A stretch of DNA of 53,589 nucleotides from an uncultured Spirochaetaceae bacterium (GTDB lineage: Bacteria; Spirochaetota; Spirochaetia; Sphaerochaetales; Sphaerochaetaceae). The DNA is taken from NCBI GenBank assembly GCA_944389105.1, contig CALXLD010000010.1:1-53589 (forward strand). The letters run 5' to 3'. The notes beneath the pieces are model-generated. The model had not been told where the DNA came from. It did no database searches and saw nothing but the letters and a program-made list of their open reading frames with translations. Numbering within the stretch: position 1 is the stretch's first letter; every line of letters begins with the position of its first letter. Both the position numbers and the translations under genes were made by a program. Shown piece after piece: positions 33,470-40,912 of this stretch.

Positions 33470-34153
33470 TCATAGGAAAAGAGCTGCTATTATAGCGGTG
33501 ATTATCCCTGAAAAGGAGAGGGCTATTGAGCTTATAGCTCCTATGTCCTCTCCAAGCTCAAGGGCCTTCGATGTTCCGACGACATGGCTGGCTGTTCCTA
33601 TCGCGACTCCCTGCGCAACTCTGTTTTTCACCCTGAATATCTTTATCATAAGAGGTGCAAGTATATTCCCTGCAACTCCTGTCAGAAGCAGGGCTGTCAC
33701 TGTCAGTGACCGTACTCCGCCAAGTGTTTCAGAAATAGCAATTGCTATAGGTGTTGTTACGCTTTTGGGCACAAGAGATGATGCAAGCACTGTATCTATC
33801 CCTATGAGCGAAGAAAGAAGGAGAATAGCTATAATCGAGGCAATGCTTCCAGCAGCTGTTCCTGCTAGTATTGAGATTATATGCTGCCTGACAAGCTTCC
33901 GCTCCCTGTAAATCGAATAAGAAAGCAGTGCTGTCACCGGTCCAAGAAACATGTTGATTACAGCTCCTCCTTTGTTATAGGCGGAGAAAGGGATATCGAA
34001 CAGAAGAAGGACAGCTATTATCAGGATTTCCGCGATAAGAAGCGGGTTGAAGATGGCTTTCCCCGTCTTTCTGCTGATTCTCATTCCAAGTGCATAGCTC
34101 AGAATCGTGACTGCAAGGCCAAAAAGAGGGCTGTTTGTTATAAGTTCCTTCAT
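33470..34153 (-). CDS. lrgB: LrgB-family membrane protein
   Basis: This 227-aa protein has about seven membrane segments and the LrgB/CidB family landmarks: NMFLGPVTALLSYSIYRERK, LVPKSVTTPIAIAISETLGG and GIGTASHVVGTSKALELGED-like residues (AIGTASHVVGTSKA). LrgB acts with LrgA; in bacteria the pair was described as a holin-like murein hydrolase regulator, and more recently as a pyruvate transporter, while the fused plant homologue PLGG1 carries glycolate and glycerate. Start at 34153 has Shine-Dalgarno AGGAGAG and overlaps lrgA by 4 bp. Downstream of glycerate kinase, so a glycerate-type substrate is plausible. Confidence 0.88.
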   Translation of the reverse strand: MKELITNSPLFGLAVTILSYALGMRISRKTGKAIFNPLLIAEILIIAVLLLFDIPFSAYNKGGAVINMFLGPVTALLSYSIYRERKLVRQHIISILAGTAAGSIASIIAILLLSSLIGIDTVLASSLVPKSVTTPIAIAISETLGGVRSLTVTALLLTGVAGNILAPLMIKIFRVKNRVAQGVAIGTASHVVGTSKALELGEDIGAISSIALSFSGIITAIIAALFL

Positions 34154-34509
34154 TTTGCTCTCCTGGATATGAGCCATTCTGAGAATTCTACAGCTTTGGC
34201 AGCGGCAAGGAATGTTATGAAAAGCGAGATAATGGAGATGCTGACAAGCGGAATCCATGAGGTTCTGAGGATTTCGAGGTTTTCCACTATCTCAACACCT
34301 GCTGGCACGAAGAACAGTGCCATGTATTTTGAGAAGAAATCAGCGCTTTCCTGCAGCTGCTCTGTTTTCACGGCACCTGCTCCAAGGAGGATGAGCAGGA
34401 TGAACATTGCGATAAGTGTCCCAGGAAACGTGAAAGGAAGCATGTATGATACAGCTTCACCCAATAGGGTAACGATAAACAGAAATGATAGCTGAAGTAG
34501 AATTCTCAT
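34150..34509 (-). CDS. lrgA: LrgA/CidA-family membrane protein
   Basis: This 119-aa protein has four predicted helices and the family signature FPGTLIAMFILLILL followed by KYMALFFVPAGVEIV (usually LFFVPAGVG). It overlaps lrgB by 4 bp, the standard lrgAB arrangement, and should form a complex with it. The ATG has little Shine-Dalgarno. It lies 84 bp downstream of the glycerate kinase gene on the same strand with no clear terminator between, so the four genes gntP, kinase, lrgA and lrgB may be one transcript. Confidence 0.88.
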   Translation of the reverse strand: MRILLQLSFLFIVTLLGEAVSYMLPFTFPGTLIAMFILLILLGAGAVKTEQLQESADFFSKYMALFFVPAGVEIVENLEILRTSWIPLVSISIISLFITFLAAAKAVEFSEWLISRRAK

Positions 34510-34593
34510 GGTGTCGGATAATATCCATCCATGATGGATTTGTCACTACTGAAGCAGCCTTTATCAATGAAGGAAGCGGGAGAGTTTTCCTTA

Positions 34594-35727
34594 TCAGAGC
34601 GCTGTATTCTTCATGAAGCGAAGAAGATTATCCATCGTGAGCTTCAGATCGCTGCGAGCCCTTGCTCTGGCTTCTTTATAAGGTACGGCCACGCGGTTTA
34701 TTGAGAAGATTCCTGAAACTCCTTCCTCATAGGCTTCTTCTATATCGTCCCCGATATCGCCTACGATAGCTACTACAGGAATTCCCAGCTTCCTGGCTTT
34801 TCTTGCAACCCCTATAACCACCTTTCCTCGTAGTGATTGGCTGTCAATCTTCCCTTCGCCCGTGAAAACCATATCCGCTCCTGCTGCAAGGTTCTCGAAT
34901 CCCGTGATATCAAGGACCGCATCTATTCCCATCTGCATCCTAGCTGAAAAGAAGGCTTTCATTCCTCCTCCCATTCCTCCTGCAGCACCGCTTCCCGGTA
35001 TATCCTGAAGCTTCAGGCCAAGTTCTTTCCCGATTATTCCAGCAAGGTGCTTCATCTTCGCATCCAGGGCCTGTACCATCGCTGCATCCGCACCCTTCTG
35101 TGGTCCGAATACCTCAGCTGCTCCTGTAGGTCCATAGAATGGGTTGTCTATGTCGCACATTGCGGTAATCTGGAGGGATTTCACGCTTGCATCCATTGTG
35201 GAGACATCTATATGGGCAATTCTGTCTAAAGTGGCGCCTACGGGAATGAACTTGTTTCCGTCCTTGTCATAGAAAGAGACTCCGCATGCTGCCGCTGCAC
35301 CGCATCCTGCGTCATTGGTCGCGCTTCCTCCAAGTCCTATGACGAGTCTTGCGGCTCCCGCTCTGGCTGCTGCCAGAATCAGTTCACCGACTCCGAATGT
35401 GGTAGTTGCCGACGGGTCTTTGCGGTCTCCTGCCAGAGGAAGTCCGGCAGAGGCTGCCATTTCTATTACTGCTGTACCATCCGGAAGAAGCCCGTAAAAG
35501 CTTTCGATGTCTTCATTCCAGGGGCCTTTTGTTTTTTTATGCACTTTCTTCCCGCCTAAGGCTGTCAGAAAGGCATCTACGCTTCCTTCTCCTCCATCGG
35601 CAACAGGTATGGATACGATGGAGCAGTCCGGGTGATATGAGAGTATTCTCTCATTCATTATCGAGATTATCTCAGAACTTGTCATCGTTCCCTTGAATGA
35701 ATCAGGTATCAATACTGCTTTCTTCAT
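34594..35727 (-). CDS. glxK: Glycerate kinase (GlxK/GarK family)
   Basis: This 377-aa kinase of the class II glycerate kinase family phosphorylates D-glycerate, producing 2- or 3-phosphoglycerate for glycolysis. Typical segments are KAVLIPDSFKGTMTSSEI, PVADGGEGSVDAFL, IGLGGSATNDAGCGAA, DIDNPFYGPTGAAEVFGPQK, GSGAAGGMGGG, and VFTGEGKIDSQSLRGK. The ATG at 35727 (MKKAVL) has Shine-Dalgarno AGGAGAG; the longer frame adds seven residues without a ribosome site. It follows a GntP permease by 65 bp and precedes lrgAB, so uptake and phosphorylation of glycerate are likely linked. Confidence 0.92.
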   Translation of the reverse strand: MKKAVLIPDSFKGTMTSSEIISIMNERILSYHPDCSIVSIPVADGGEGSVDAFLTALGGKKVHKKTKGPWNEDIESFYGLLPDGTAVIEMAASAGLPLAGDRKDPSATTTFGVGELILAAARAGAARLVIGLGGSATNDAGCGAAAACGVSFYDKDGNKFIPVGATLDRIAHIDVSTMDASVKSLQITAMCDIDNPFYGPTGAAEVFGPQKGADAAMVQALDAKMKHLAGIIGKELGLKLQDIPGSGAAGGMGGGMKAFFSARMQMGIDAVLDITGFENLAAGADMVFTGEGKIDSQSLRGKVVIGVARKARKLGIPVVAIVGDIGDDIEEAYEEGVSGIFSINRVAVPYKEARARARSDLKLTMDNLLRFMKNTAL

Positions 35728-35752
35728 CTTTTCTCTCCTTGCAGACAAAGCA

Positions 35753-35772
35753 GGCGAGGGGTGATCCTCGCC
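35753..35772 (-). other. Intercistronic hairpin between gntP and glycerate kinase
   Basis: GGCGAGG (35753-35759) and CCTCGCC (35766-35772) form a 7-bp GC-rich stem with a 6-base loop between the two minus-strand genes. No T-run follows, so mRNA processing or partial attenuation is more likely than termination. Confidence 0.55.
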
Positions 35773-35792
35773 CGGATAAGCTGTGTTTTCCG

Positions 35793-37166
35793 TCAGATAA
35801 GGAAAAGGGAAAGTATGAACACGAAGATCATGCCTACAACGCCCATGATTCCAGTCATGGCCGACTGCGTCTTGTATCCATCTTCCATCTCGATATGGCC
35901 GAATTTTGTTACGACCCAGAAATATGAATCATTTGCATGCGATACTGTCATGGCACCAGCAGCGATGGCCATTACAGTGAGAGTTCCTGCAACTGGGGTC
36001 GTAAGGCCAAGAAGGCTCATCATTGAACCTGGATCCGTGATCATTCCCATGATTCCTGCTGTTGTTGTCAGTGCGACTGTCGAAGAGCCCTGTGCTGTCT
36101 TGAGAATTGCAGAGACTATGAATGGGAAGAAGATTCCGACTTTTGCCAATACAGCGGCATGTTCCTGCATATATCCTACGAAGCCAGCCTCGGAGATGAC
36201 TTTCCCGAGAACTCCGCCTGCAGCAGTGATGAACAGGATAGGACCTACAGTCCTGAGCGTGTCATCAACAATCTGGTAGAAGTCCTTCATCTGGTGTCTC
36301 TGTGCAAGGAGAATGACGCCGAATATGGTTCCGATAGCAAGCGCTATGATCGGAGTACCTATGAACGTGAAGAAGACGGCAGCAGCTCCAGTCCATCCGG
36401 CCATTGAAGAAATTGAACCAAGTGCCATGCAGATTATCGGGATGATAATCGGCGCAAGGGCCATGAACCCGTTCGGAAGTGTTCCAAAGCTCTTCAGAAG
36501 CTTCTCATATTCAGCCTGGCTCACATCATTCTGGTCCTCGGAGGTCTTCACCCTCTTTCCGATATAGTTTGCATATATGTTAGCGACGATGAGGCATGGA
36601 ATTGAGACAAGCGCTCCAATTCCCATCACAAGCAGCAGATGTTCACCGACACCAAGCGAGCTGGCAGCGGCAATAGGGCCTGGAGTAGGCGGGATGAATA
36701 CGTGGGATGTATAAAGACCTGCAGAAAGAGCTACTGTAAGCGCTACTGAAGAGTATCCTGTTCTCTTCTGAAGGGCTCTTCTGATCGGGTCGAGAATAAC
36801 GAAGCCTGAATCGCAGAATACAGGAATGGAGACTACCCATCCCATGAGTTCTACAGCTATATCAGGGTGCTTCCTGCCTACAAGTCTTACGACCATTTCA
36901 GCCAGTTTAAGGGCTCCTCCCGTTTTTTCAAGCATTGTACCGATCAGTGCGCCCAGGATTATGACTATTCCGATGCTGCTGAATGTTCCTGAGAATCCTG
37001 CACCGATCATGTTAGGTATAGAAGCTAAAGGTATACCTACGACGATTGCGAGCAGAAGGGAGATTCCCATGAGCGCGATAAAAGGATGAAGCTTGAATTT
37101 GCTGATGGCCACGATCATTACGATTATTGCAATGACGAAAGAGATGATCAGACCTATTCCAGACAT
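35793..37166 (-). CDS. GntP-family permease
   Basis: This 457-aa permease of the gluconate:H+ symporter family has about 12 hydrophobic segments. Typical motifs are FSSIGIVIILGALIGTMLEK, FVILDPIRRALQKRTGYSS, HVFIPPTPGPIAAASSLGV, and ANDSYFWVVTKFGHIEME near the end. Family members carry gluconate, idonate, fructuronate, serine or glycerate; next to glycerate kinase, glycerate is the best inference. Shine-Dalgarno AGGAGGA is strong and a near-consensus promoter lies 28-56 bp upstream of the ATG. Confidence 0.9.
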   Translation of the reverse strand: MSGIGLIISFVIAIIVMIVAISKFKLHPFIALMGISLLLAIVVGIPLASIPNMIGAGFSGTFSSIGIVIILGALIGTMLEKTGGALKLAEMVVRLVGRKHPDIAVELMGWVVSIPVFCDSGFVILDPIRRALQKRTGYSSVALTVALSAGLYTSHVFIPPTPGPIAAASSLGVGEHLLLVMGIGALVSIPCLIVANIYANYIGKRVKTSEDQNDVSQAEYEKLLKSFGTLPNGFMALAPIIIPIICMALGSISSMAGWTGAAAVFFTFIGTPIIALAIGTIFGVILLAQRHQMKDFYQIVDDTLRTVGPILFITAAGGVLGKVISEAGFVGYMQEHAAVLAKVGIFFPFIVSAILKTAQGSSTVALTTTAGIMGMITDPGSMMSLLGLTTPVAGTLTVMAIAAGAMTVSHANDSYFWVVTKFGHIEMEDGYKTQSAMTGIMGVVGMIFVFILSLFLI

Positions 37167-37193
37167 ACGTTTTCCTCCTGTTTGTCTGGGAAA

Positions 37194-37222
37194 ATTTTAG
37201 GTCGGCTATACTGCGGACGCAA
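37194..37222 (-). promoter_or_regulatory. Promoter of gntP
   Basis: On the minus strand TTGCGT (37222-37217) and TAAAAT (37199-37194) are exactly 17 bp apart. Confidence 0.6.
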
Positions 37223-37335
37223 CTTTTTTATATTTAAAGTACGTAATTTCCTGTTCTGAGGCTCATGTTTCCGGAAAAGATCTGCCTTTTCATCTGATTG
37301 CCATATGAACAGAAAAGAAACTTGGTGCATGGCTA

Positions 37336-37364
37336 TTGACTTAGACAGGCACATTGACTAATAT
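37336..37364 (+). promoter_or_regulatory. Promoter of the rpmG-secE-nusG-rpl-rpoBC operon
   Basis: TTGACT (37336-37341) and TAATAT (37359-37364) are 17 bp apart, a near-consensus housekeeping promoter 90 bases before rpmG. A CCGTTTA/TAAACGG hairpin (about 37415-37433) lies in the leader. Confidence 0.75.
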
Positions 37365-37453
37365 GAACCGACGGTAGCTGAAGACATGGAGGGGAAATTG
37401 TCCCTTTATGTGTTCCGTTTACGAAATAAACGGCATTGCCGAGGAGATAGAAG

Positions 37454-37633
37454 ATGGCTAGTTCAAAGAAGAAAGGTCCTGTAGAGAAGATTGCTCTTCA
37501 GTGCACAGAATGCAAGCAGAAGAACTATACAACTCAGAAGAACCGCCGCAATACACCAAACAAGCTTGAGCTTATGAAGTATTGCCCGTTCGAGCATAAG
37601 CACACTCTGCACCGCGAAACAAAGATCAAATAA
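37454..37633 (+). CDS. rpmG: 50S ribosomal protein L33 (bL33)
   Basis: This 59-aa large-subunit protein is recognised by [17 protein letters not shown] and [11 protein letters not shown], then [10 protein letters not shown]. Zinc-type L33 has two C-x-x-C pairs; here the first (Cys17, Cys20) is intact but the second reads CPFE, with Glu at the fourth position, leaving three cysteines and nearby His48/His50. Shine-Dalgarno GAGGAG is in place. First gene of the large operon; tRNA-Trp and secE follow, an order common in bacteria. Confidence 0.93.
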   Translation: MASSKKKGPVEKIALQCTECKQKNYTTQKNRRNTPNKLELMKYCPFEHKHTLHRETKIK

Positions 37634-37659
37634 CTGCGGATTGAATTCGGGGTGCGAGC

Positions 37660-37733
37660 AGGTCAGTAGCTCCAACGGCTAGAGCACTGGTCTCCAAAAC
37701 CGGGTGTTGTAGGTTCGAATCCTACCTGGCCTG
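37660..37733 (+). tRNA. tRNA-Trp (anticodon CCA)
   Basis: A complete 74-nt cloverleaf: acceptor AGGTCAG pairs with CTGGCCT (one G-T pair), anticodon stem CTGGT/ACCGG with loop CTCCAAA and anticodon CCA, T arm GTAGG-TTCGAAT-CCTAC, discriminator G as usual for tRNA-Trp. CCA is not encoded. It is embedded between rpmG and secE and so is probably processed from the operon transcript. Confidence 0.96.
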
Positions 37734-37762
37734 CTGGCACTCCGATTTTTAAAGGATTTGGA

Positions 37763-37942
37763 ATGAAGAAGATTGCAAGATATTTCAAGGAATGCTGGCT
37801 TGAGCTGAAGAAGGTATCATGGCCGTCAAGGGCTGTCGTTATTCATTCAACCTGGGTCGTTATAGTCTCCACGATAGTCTTTGCTATCGTACTCGGTCTT
37901 GTAGATACCGTACTCGGTCTCTGCCTTGACCTTATTTTCTAG
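37763..37942 (+). CDS. secE: Preprotein translocase subunit SecE
   Basis: This 59-aa minimal SecE clamps SecY in the translocon. It has the amphipathic helix FKECWLELKKVSWPSR with the family's L-K-K-V-x-W-P core, then one membrane helix (about residues 30-58). Like most non-enteric bacteria it has a single membrane segment. Its stop lies 8 bp before nusG and overlaps that gene's Shine-Dalgarno (TAGGAG). Confidence 0.93.
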   Translation: MKKIARYFKECWLELKKVSWPSRAVVIHSTWVVIVSTIVFAIVLGLVDTVLGLCLDLIF

Positions 37943-37950
37943 GAGAACCA

Positions 37951-38523
37951 ATGGCCAGAGGATGGTACGTCGTACATACATATTCAGGCTACGAGCAGAA
38001 GATTGAGAGAATCATAAATAAGCTCCGCTCGTCAGACGCGGAGTTCTCTGCTTATTGCACAGGTGTCAATGTTCCTATGGAGCAGGTTCCTGTTGTAAAT
38101 GACAAAGGCGAGAAGAAGATTGAGCTGAAGAAGGTTCTCCCAGGTTATATCCTTGTGGAACTTGATCTCCCTGAAAATACATGGCGTACAGTGACAGCCA
38201 AGATTGCGAGAATTCCTGGTGTCACGGGCTTCCTTACTGCTGACAAGACCGGAAAGAATCCGCCGAAACCTCTTTCACAGCGTGAGCATACAGATATTCT
38301 CCGCCGTACAGGGGAGATGCCGGAAGAGAAGGTTTTCCGTCCGAAGCAGGATTTCGAGAAGGGAGAAGAAGTCAAGGTTATATCCGGACCGTTTGCTTCC
38401 TTCAATGGAACCATCGATGATATCGATCTTGCGAAAGGCAGGCTTCGTCTATCTGTACAGATTTTCGGAAGATCGACACCTGTCGAGGTTGATTTCTCGC
38501 AGGTCGAGAAGGTTCTGGTCTGA
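37951..38523 (+). CDS. nusG: Transcription termination/antitermination factor NusG
   Basis: This 190-aa protein has an N-terminal NGN domain (GWYVVHTYSGYEQKIERIIN; LPGYILVELDL; RIPGVTGFLT) that binds the RNA polymerase clamp, and a C-terminal KOW domain (EKGEEVKVISGPFASFNGTI, then VDFSQVEKVLV) that contacts Rho or ribosomal protein S10. Length is normal. It follows secE closely, as in nearly all bacteria. Confidence 0.96.
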   Translation: MARGWYVVHTYSGYEQKIERIINKLRSSDAEFSAYCTGVNVPMEQVPVVNDKGEKKIELKKVLPGYILVELDLPENTWRTVTAKIARIPGVTGFLTADKTGKNPPKPLSQREHTDILRRTGEMPEEKVFRPKQDFEKGEEVKVISGPFASFNGTIDDIDLAKGRLRLSVQIFGRSTPVEVDFSQVEKVLV

Positions 38524-38558
38524 CCGGAACCTGTTTTTTGACATTATAATGAATATCT

Positions 38559-38632
38559 CCCCCGCAAGGGGTGGGAGCTCTTCGTTGAAGAGCGTTAATA
38601 CCAGCGCGGAGCATTGCTCCAACGCGTAAGGA
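38559..38632 (+). promoter_or_regulatory. Structured leader of rplKA, candidate L1-binding site
   Basis: In the nusG-rplK spacer a CCCC-gcaa-GGGG hairpin is followed by GGTGGGAG (38570-38577), a CTCTTC-gtt-GAAGAG stem, and TACC (38599-38602). This GGTGGGAG/TACC arrangement is like the L1-binding site in 23S rRNA (helices 76-77) and the L1 operators of L11 operons. A second hairpin, CGCG-GAGC-att-GCTC-caa-CGCG, ends just before the rplK Shine-Dalgarno. Autoregulation by L1 is inferred. Confidence 0.6.
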
Positions 38633-38640
38633 GAAAGAAA

Positions 38641-39072
38641 ATGGCAAAGAAGAAGGTTACTGCCGTAATTAAGCTGCAGTGTCCTGCTCAGAAGGCTACA
38701 CCGGCTCCTCCAATCGGACCGGCGCTTGGACCTCATGGAGTAAGTGCCCCTCAGTTTGTCCAGCAGTTCAATGACAAGACAAAGGGATATGAACCTGGAC
38801 TTATCCTCCCTGTTATCATCACAGTTTATCAGGATAAGAGTTTCTCTTTTATCCTCAAGACTCCTCCAGCAGCTGTTCTCATCAAGAAGGCTCTTGGTCT
38901 TCAGACAGCATCCGGTCAGCCTAATAAGGTTAAGGTCGGTACTCTTACAGATGCACAGCTTACGGAAATCGCCAAGACAAAGCTTGAAGATCTCAATGCA
39001 AACGACCTTGAAAGTGCAAAGAGAATCATTGCTGGCACAGCCCGTTCAATGGGTGTAGAGGTGGAGAAGTAA
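38641..39072 (+). CDS. rplK: 50S ribosomal protein L11 (uL11)
   Basis: This 143-aa protein forms the base of the GTPase-associated centre. It has the N-terminal [20 protein letters not shown], the Pro-rich [17 protein letters not shown] loop where thiostrepton binds, and the RNA-binding C-terminal domain ending [12 protein letters not shown] use the ATG at 38641 (MAKKKV) with Shine-Dalgarno AAGGAG; the frame extends upstream only into leader RNA. rplA follows after 1 bp. Confidence 0.96.
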   Translation: MAKKKVTAVIKLQCPAQKATPAPPIGPALGPHGVSAPQFVQQFNDKTKGYEPGLILPVIITVYQDKSFSFILKTPPAAVLIKKALGLQTASGQPNKVKVGTLTDAQLTEIAKTKLEDLNANDLESAKRIIAGTARSMGVEVEK

Positions 39073-39073
39073 G

Positions 39074-39772
39074 ATGAAGAGAGGAAAGAAATATCAGGAA
39101 GCGGTCAAGCAGATCGACAGATCAAAAGAATATACGCTTCTGGAAGCAGCAGATCTTGTAAAGAAGGTTGCATTTGCGAAGTTCAATGAGACAGTAGAGC
39201 TTTCCGTTGCTCTTGCTCTTAAGAAGAGCCAGTCGGTAAGAGATACTGTTGTTCTTCCTAATCAGTTCATGGCACAGAAGAGAATCCTTGTATTCGCTAA
39301 GGGTGAGAAGGCTGAGGAAGCAAAGGCTGCTGGTGCTGCATATGTCGGCGATTCAGACCTCATCGAGAAGATCAGAGGCGGCTGGATGGATTTCGACATC
39401 GCAGTTGCTACACCTGACATGATGAAGGATGTCGGTAGACTTGGACCTATCCTTGGAAGAAGAGGACTCATGCCTAACCCGAAGACACATACTGTCACAA
39501 ATGATATCAAGGAAGCTCTTGAGGAACTCGGAAGAGGCCGTGTTGAGTTCCGTTCAGATAAGACAGGTGTTGTTCACATGGCTGTAGGTAAGGTCGATAT
39601 GGACAGTGCTAAGATTGCAGAGAACGCAAAGGTTACAATCGCTGAGATCATGAGAAAGAAGCCATCGGATGCAAAGGGAGATTTCGTTGTATCTGTAGCT
39701 CTCTCCTCAACAATGGGACCTGGTGTTCGTGTGAACTATAAGGATGTTGCTGACGCTTCGGCGACAGTGTAA
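39074..39772 (+). CDS. rplA: 50S ribosomal protein L1 (uL1)
   Basis: This 232-aa L1-stalk protein shows GKKYQEAVKQIDRSKEYTLL, the central insert domain with GRLGPILGRRGLMPNPKTHT, the VEFRSDKTGVVHMAVGK segment and SSTMGPGVRVN at the end. It probably represses its own operon through the rplK leader described above. One base separates it from rplK, so their translation is coupled. Confidence 0.96.
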   Translation: MKRGKKYQEAVKQIDRSKEYTLLEAADLVKKVAFAKFNETVELSVALALKKSQSVRDTVVLPNQFMAQKRILVFAKGEKAEEAKAAGAAYVGDSDLIEKIRGGWMDFDIAVATPDMMKDVGRLGPILGRRGLMPNPKTHTVTNDIKEALEELGRGRVEFRSDKTGVVHMAVGKVDMDSAKIAENAKVTIAEIMRKKPSDAKGDFVVSVALSSTMGPGVRVNYKDVADASATV

Positions 39773-39784
39773 TGGAGGGATGAC

Positions 39785-40354
39785 ATGGAGAATTATCAGA
39801 CACGCATAACCCCAGCTAAGGAAGATGCCGTCGCAGCCCTCAGAGATGAGTTCAAGGATTACAGCGGATTCATCTTCACAGATTACAGAGGAATGACAGT
39901 TGAGCAGATCACATCCATCAGAAAGGCTCTGAAGAAGGATGAGGCTGCATACCGTGTAGTAAAGAATCGCTATGCAAAGATCGCCCTCAAGGATCTTGAT
40001 AAGACAGGTGCTGAGGATACGATGAAGGGACCTACAGCTGTCGCTCTTGTAAAGGGTGATACAGCAAATACCGTTGCAAAGGTTCTTTTCAGCGCAAATA
40101 AGGATGGCGTGAGCATTCAGGTCAAGGGAGCGCTCCTTGATGGAAAGTTCATGTCAGCTGACGAAGTAGAGGCACTCTCGAAGCTCCCGACAAAGCTCGA
40201 ACTCATCGCTTCCCTTATGGGTACGATGAAGGCACCGGTACAGAAGCTTGCTGCTACACTTCTCGCATATGTCGAGTCAAAGGGTGGCGCGCCAGCTGAG
40301 GCTGCTTCCTCTGAGGAGGCTCCTGCTGCTGCTTCTGAAGAAACTCAGAACTGA
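39785..40354 (+). CDS. rplJ: 50S ribosomal protein L10 (uL10)
   Basis: This 189-aa stalk-base protein has the N-terminal rRNA-binding part (YSGFIFTDYRGMTVEQITSI, then YRVVKNRYAKIAL) and a C-terminal helix for L7/L12 dimers ending in an Ala/Glu-rich tail that is longer than in E. coli L10. It begins 12 bp after rplA, so the long L10 leader found upstream of rplJ in enteric bacteria is absent here. Confidence 0.95.
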   Translation: MENYQTRITPAKEDAVAALRDEFKDYSGFIFTDYRGMTVEQITSIRKALKKDEAAYRVVKNRYAKIALKDLDKTGAEDTMKGPTAVALVKGDTANTVAKVLFSANKDGVSIQVKGALLDGKFMSADEVEALSKLPTKLELIASLMGTMKAPVQKLAATLLAYVESKGGAPAEAASSEEAPAAASEETQN

Positions 40355-40355
40355 T

Positions 40356-40395
40356 ACGGTCCTAGTCTTCAAGTAACCTGCTAGACCGTGGTTTT
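40356..40395 (+). terminator. Attenuator-like hairpin between rplJ and rplL
   Basis: ACGGTC (40356-40361) pairs with GACCGT (40384-40389), extended inward by TAG/CTA with one bulge, and is followed by GGTTTTAT. Partial termination here is conceivable, although rplL usually needs more expression than rplJ, so an RNA-processing or stabilising role is also possible. Confidence 0.5.
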
Positions 40396-40411
40396 ATAAG
40401 GAGAAGATAAT

Positions 40412-40789
40412 ATGGCTACAAAGGAAGAAATCCTCGAATCTATCGCTCAGATGAGCGTTATGGATGTCGCAGACCTCATCAAGATGATGGAGGAGAAGTT
40501 TGGTGTCGTAGCTGCAGCTGCAGCTGTCGCTGGTCCTGCTGCAGCAGGTGCTGCAGATGCTCCTGCAGAGGAAGAGCAGACTGAGTTCACAGTCGTCCTC
40601 AAGAGCGTTGATGCTGCAAAGAAGATTGCATGTATCAAGGAAGTCAGAGGAGTTACAGGTCTCGGACTCAAGGAGGCAAAGGATCTCTGCGAGAACGGCG
40701 GCAATATCAAGGAAGGCGTCAGCAAGGAAGAGGCTGCTTCTATCAAGGAGAAGCTCGAAGCTGCTGGATGTGTTATCGAAGTCAAATAA
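40412..40789 (+). CDS. rplL: 50S ribosomal protein L7/L12 (bL12)
   Basis: This 125-aa stalk protein has an N-terminal dimerisation domain ([20 protein letters not shown]), an Ala-rich hinge, and the factor-binding C-terminal domain ([20 protein letters not shown], then [15 protein letters not shown]). Shine-Dalgarno AAGGAG precedes the ATG. Codons are strongly biased to A-A-G and other preferred forms, as expected for one of the most abundant proteins. Confidence 0.96.
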   Translation: MATKEEILESIAQMSVMDVADLIKMMEEKFGVVAAAAAVAGPAAAGAADAPAEEEQTEFTVVLKSVDAAKKIACIKEVRGVTGLGLKEAKDLCENGGNIKEGVSKEEAASIKEKLEAAGCVIEVK

Positions 40790-40811
40790 CAAAGCTTTCC
40801 ATTATGTTTTA

Positions 40812-40884
40812 CCCAGGTCCGTCAGGGCCTGGGATATGCCATCGGTGACCCCGATGGCTTAGGTGTCTGCTGACGAAAAGCAGA
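40812..40884 (+). other. Three tandem hairpins between rplL and rpoB
   Basis: Three stems follow each other: CCCAGGTCC-gtca-GGGCCTGGG (40812-40833, one G-T), GCCATCGG-tgacc-CCGATGGC (40838-40858), and TCTGCT-gacgaaa-AGCAGA (40866-40884). None has a T-run. The rplL-rpoB junction is the site of attenuation and RNase III cutting in E. coli, and this array is a good candidate for the same functions. Confidence 0.7.
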
Positions 40885-40912
40885 ATGTGATCCAGTGTGC
40901 TATGGAGGTACA

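Noticed and set aside
38538..38550. TTGACA followed by TATAAT in the nusG-rplK spacer, as a promoter
   Set aside because: The two hexamers are about one base apart, so they cannot be the -35 and -10 of one promoter; a weak CTGACC 18 bp upstream of TATAAT is not convincing.
39773..39784. L10 leader upstream of rplJ
   Set aside because: Only 12 bp separate rplA and rplJ, too short for the known leader.
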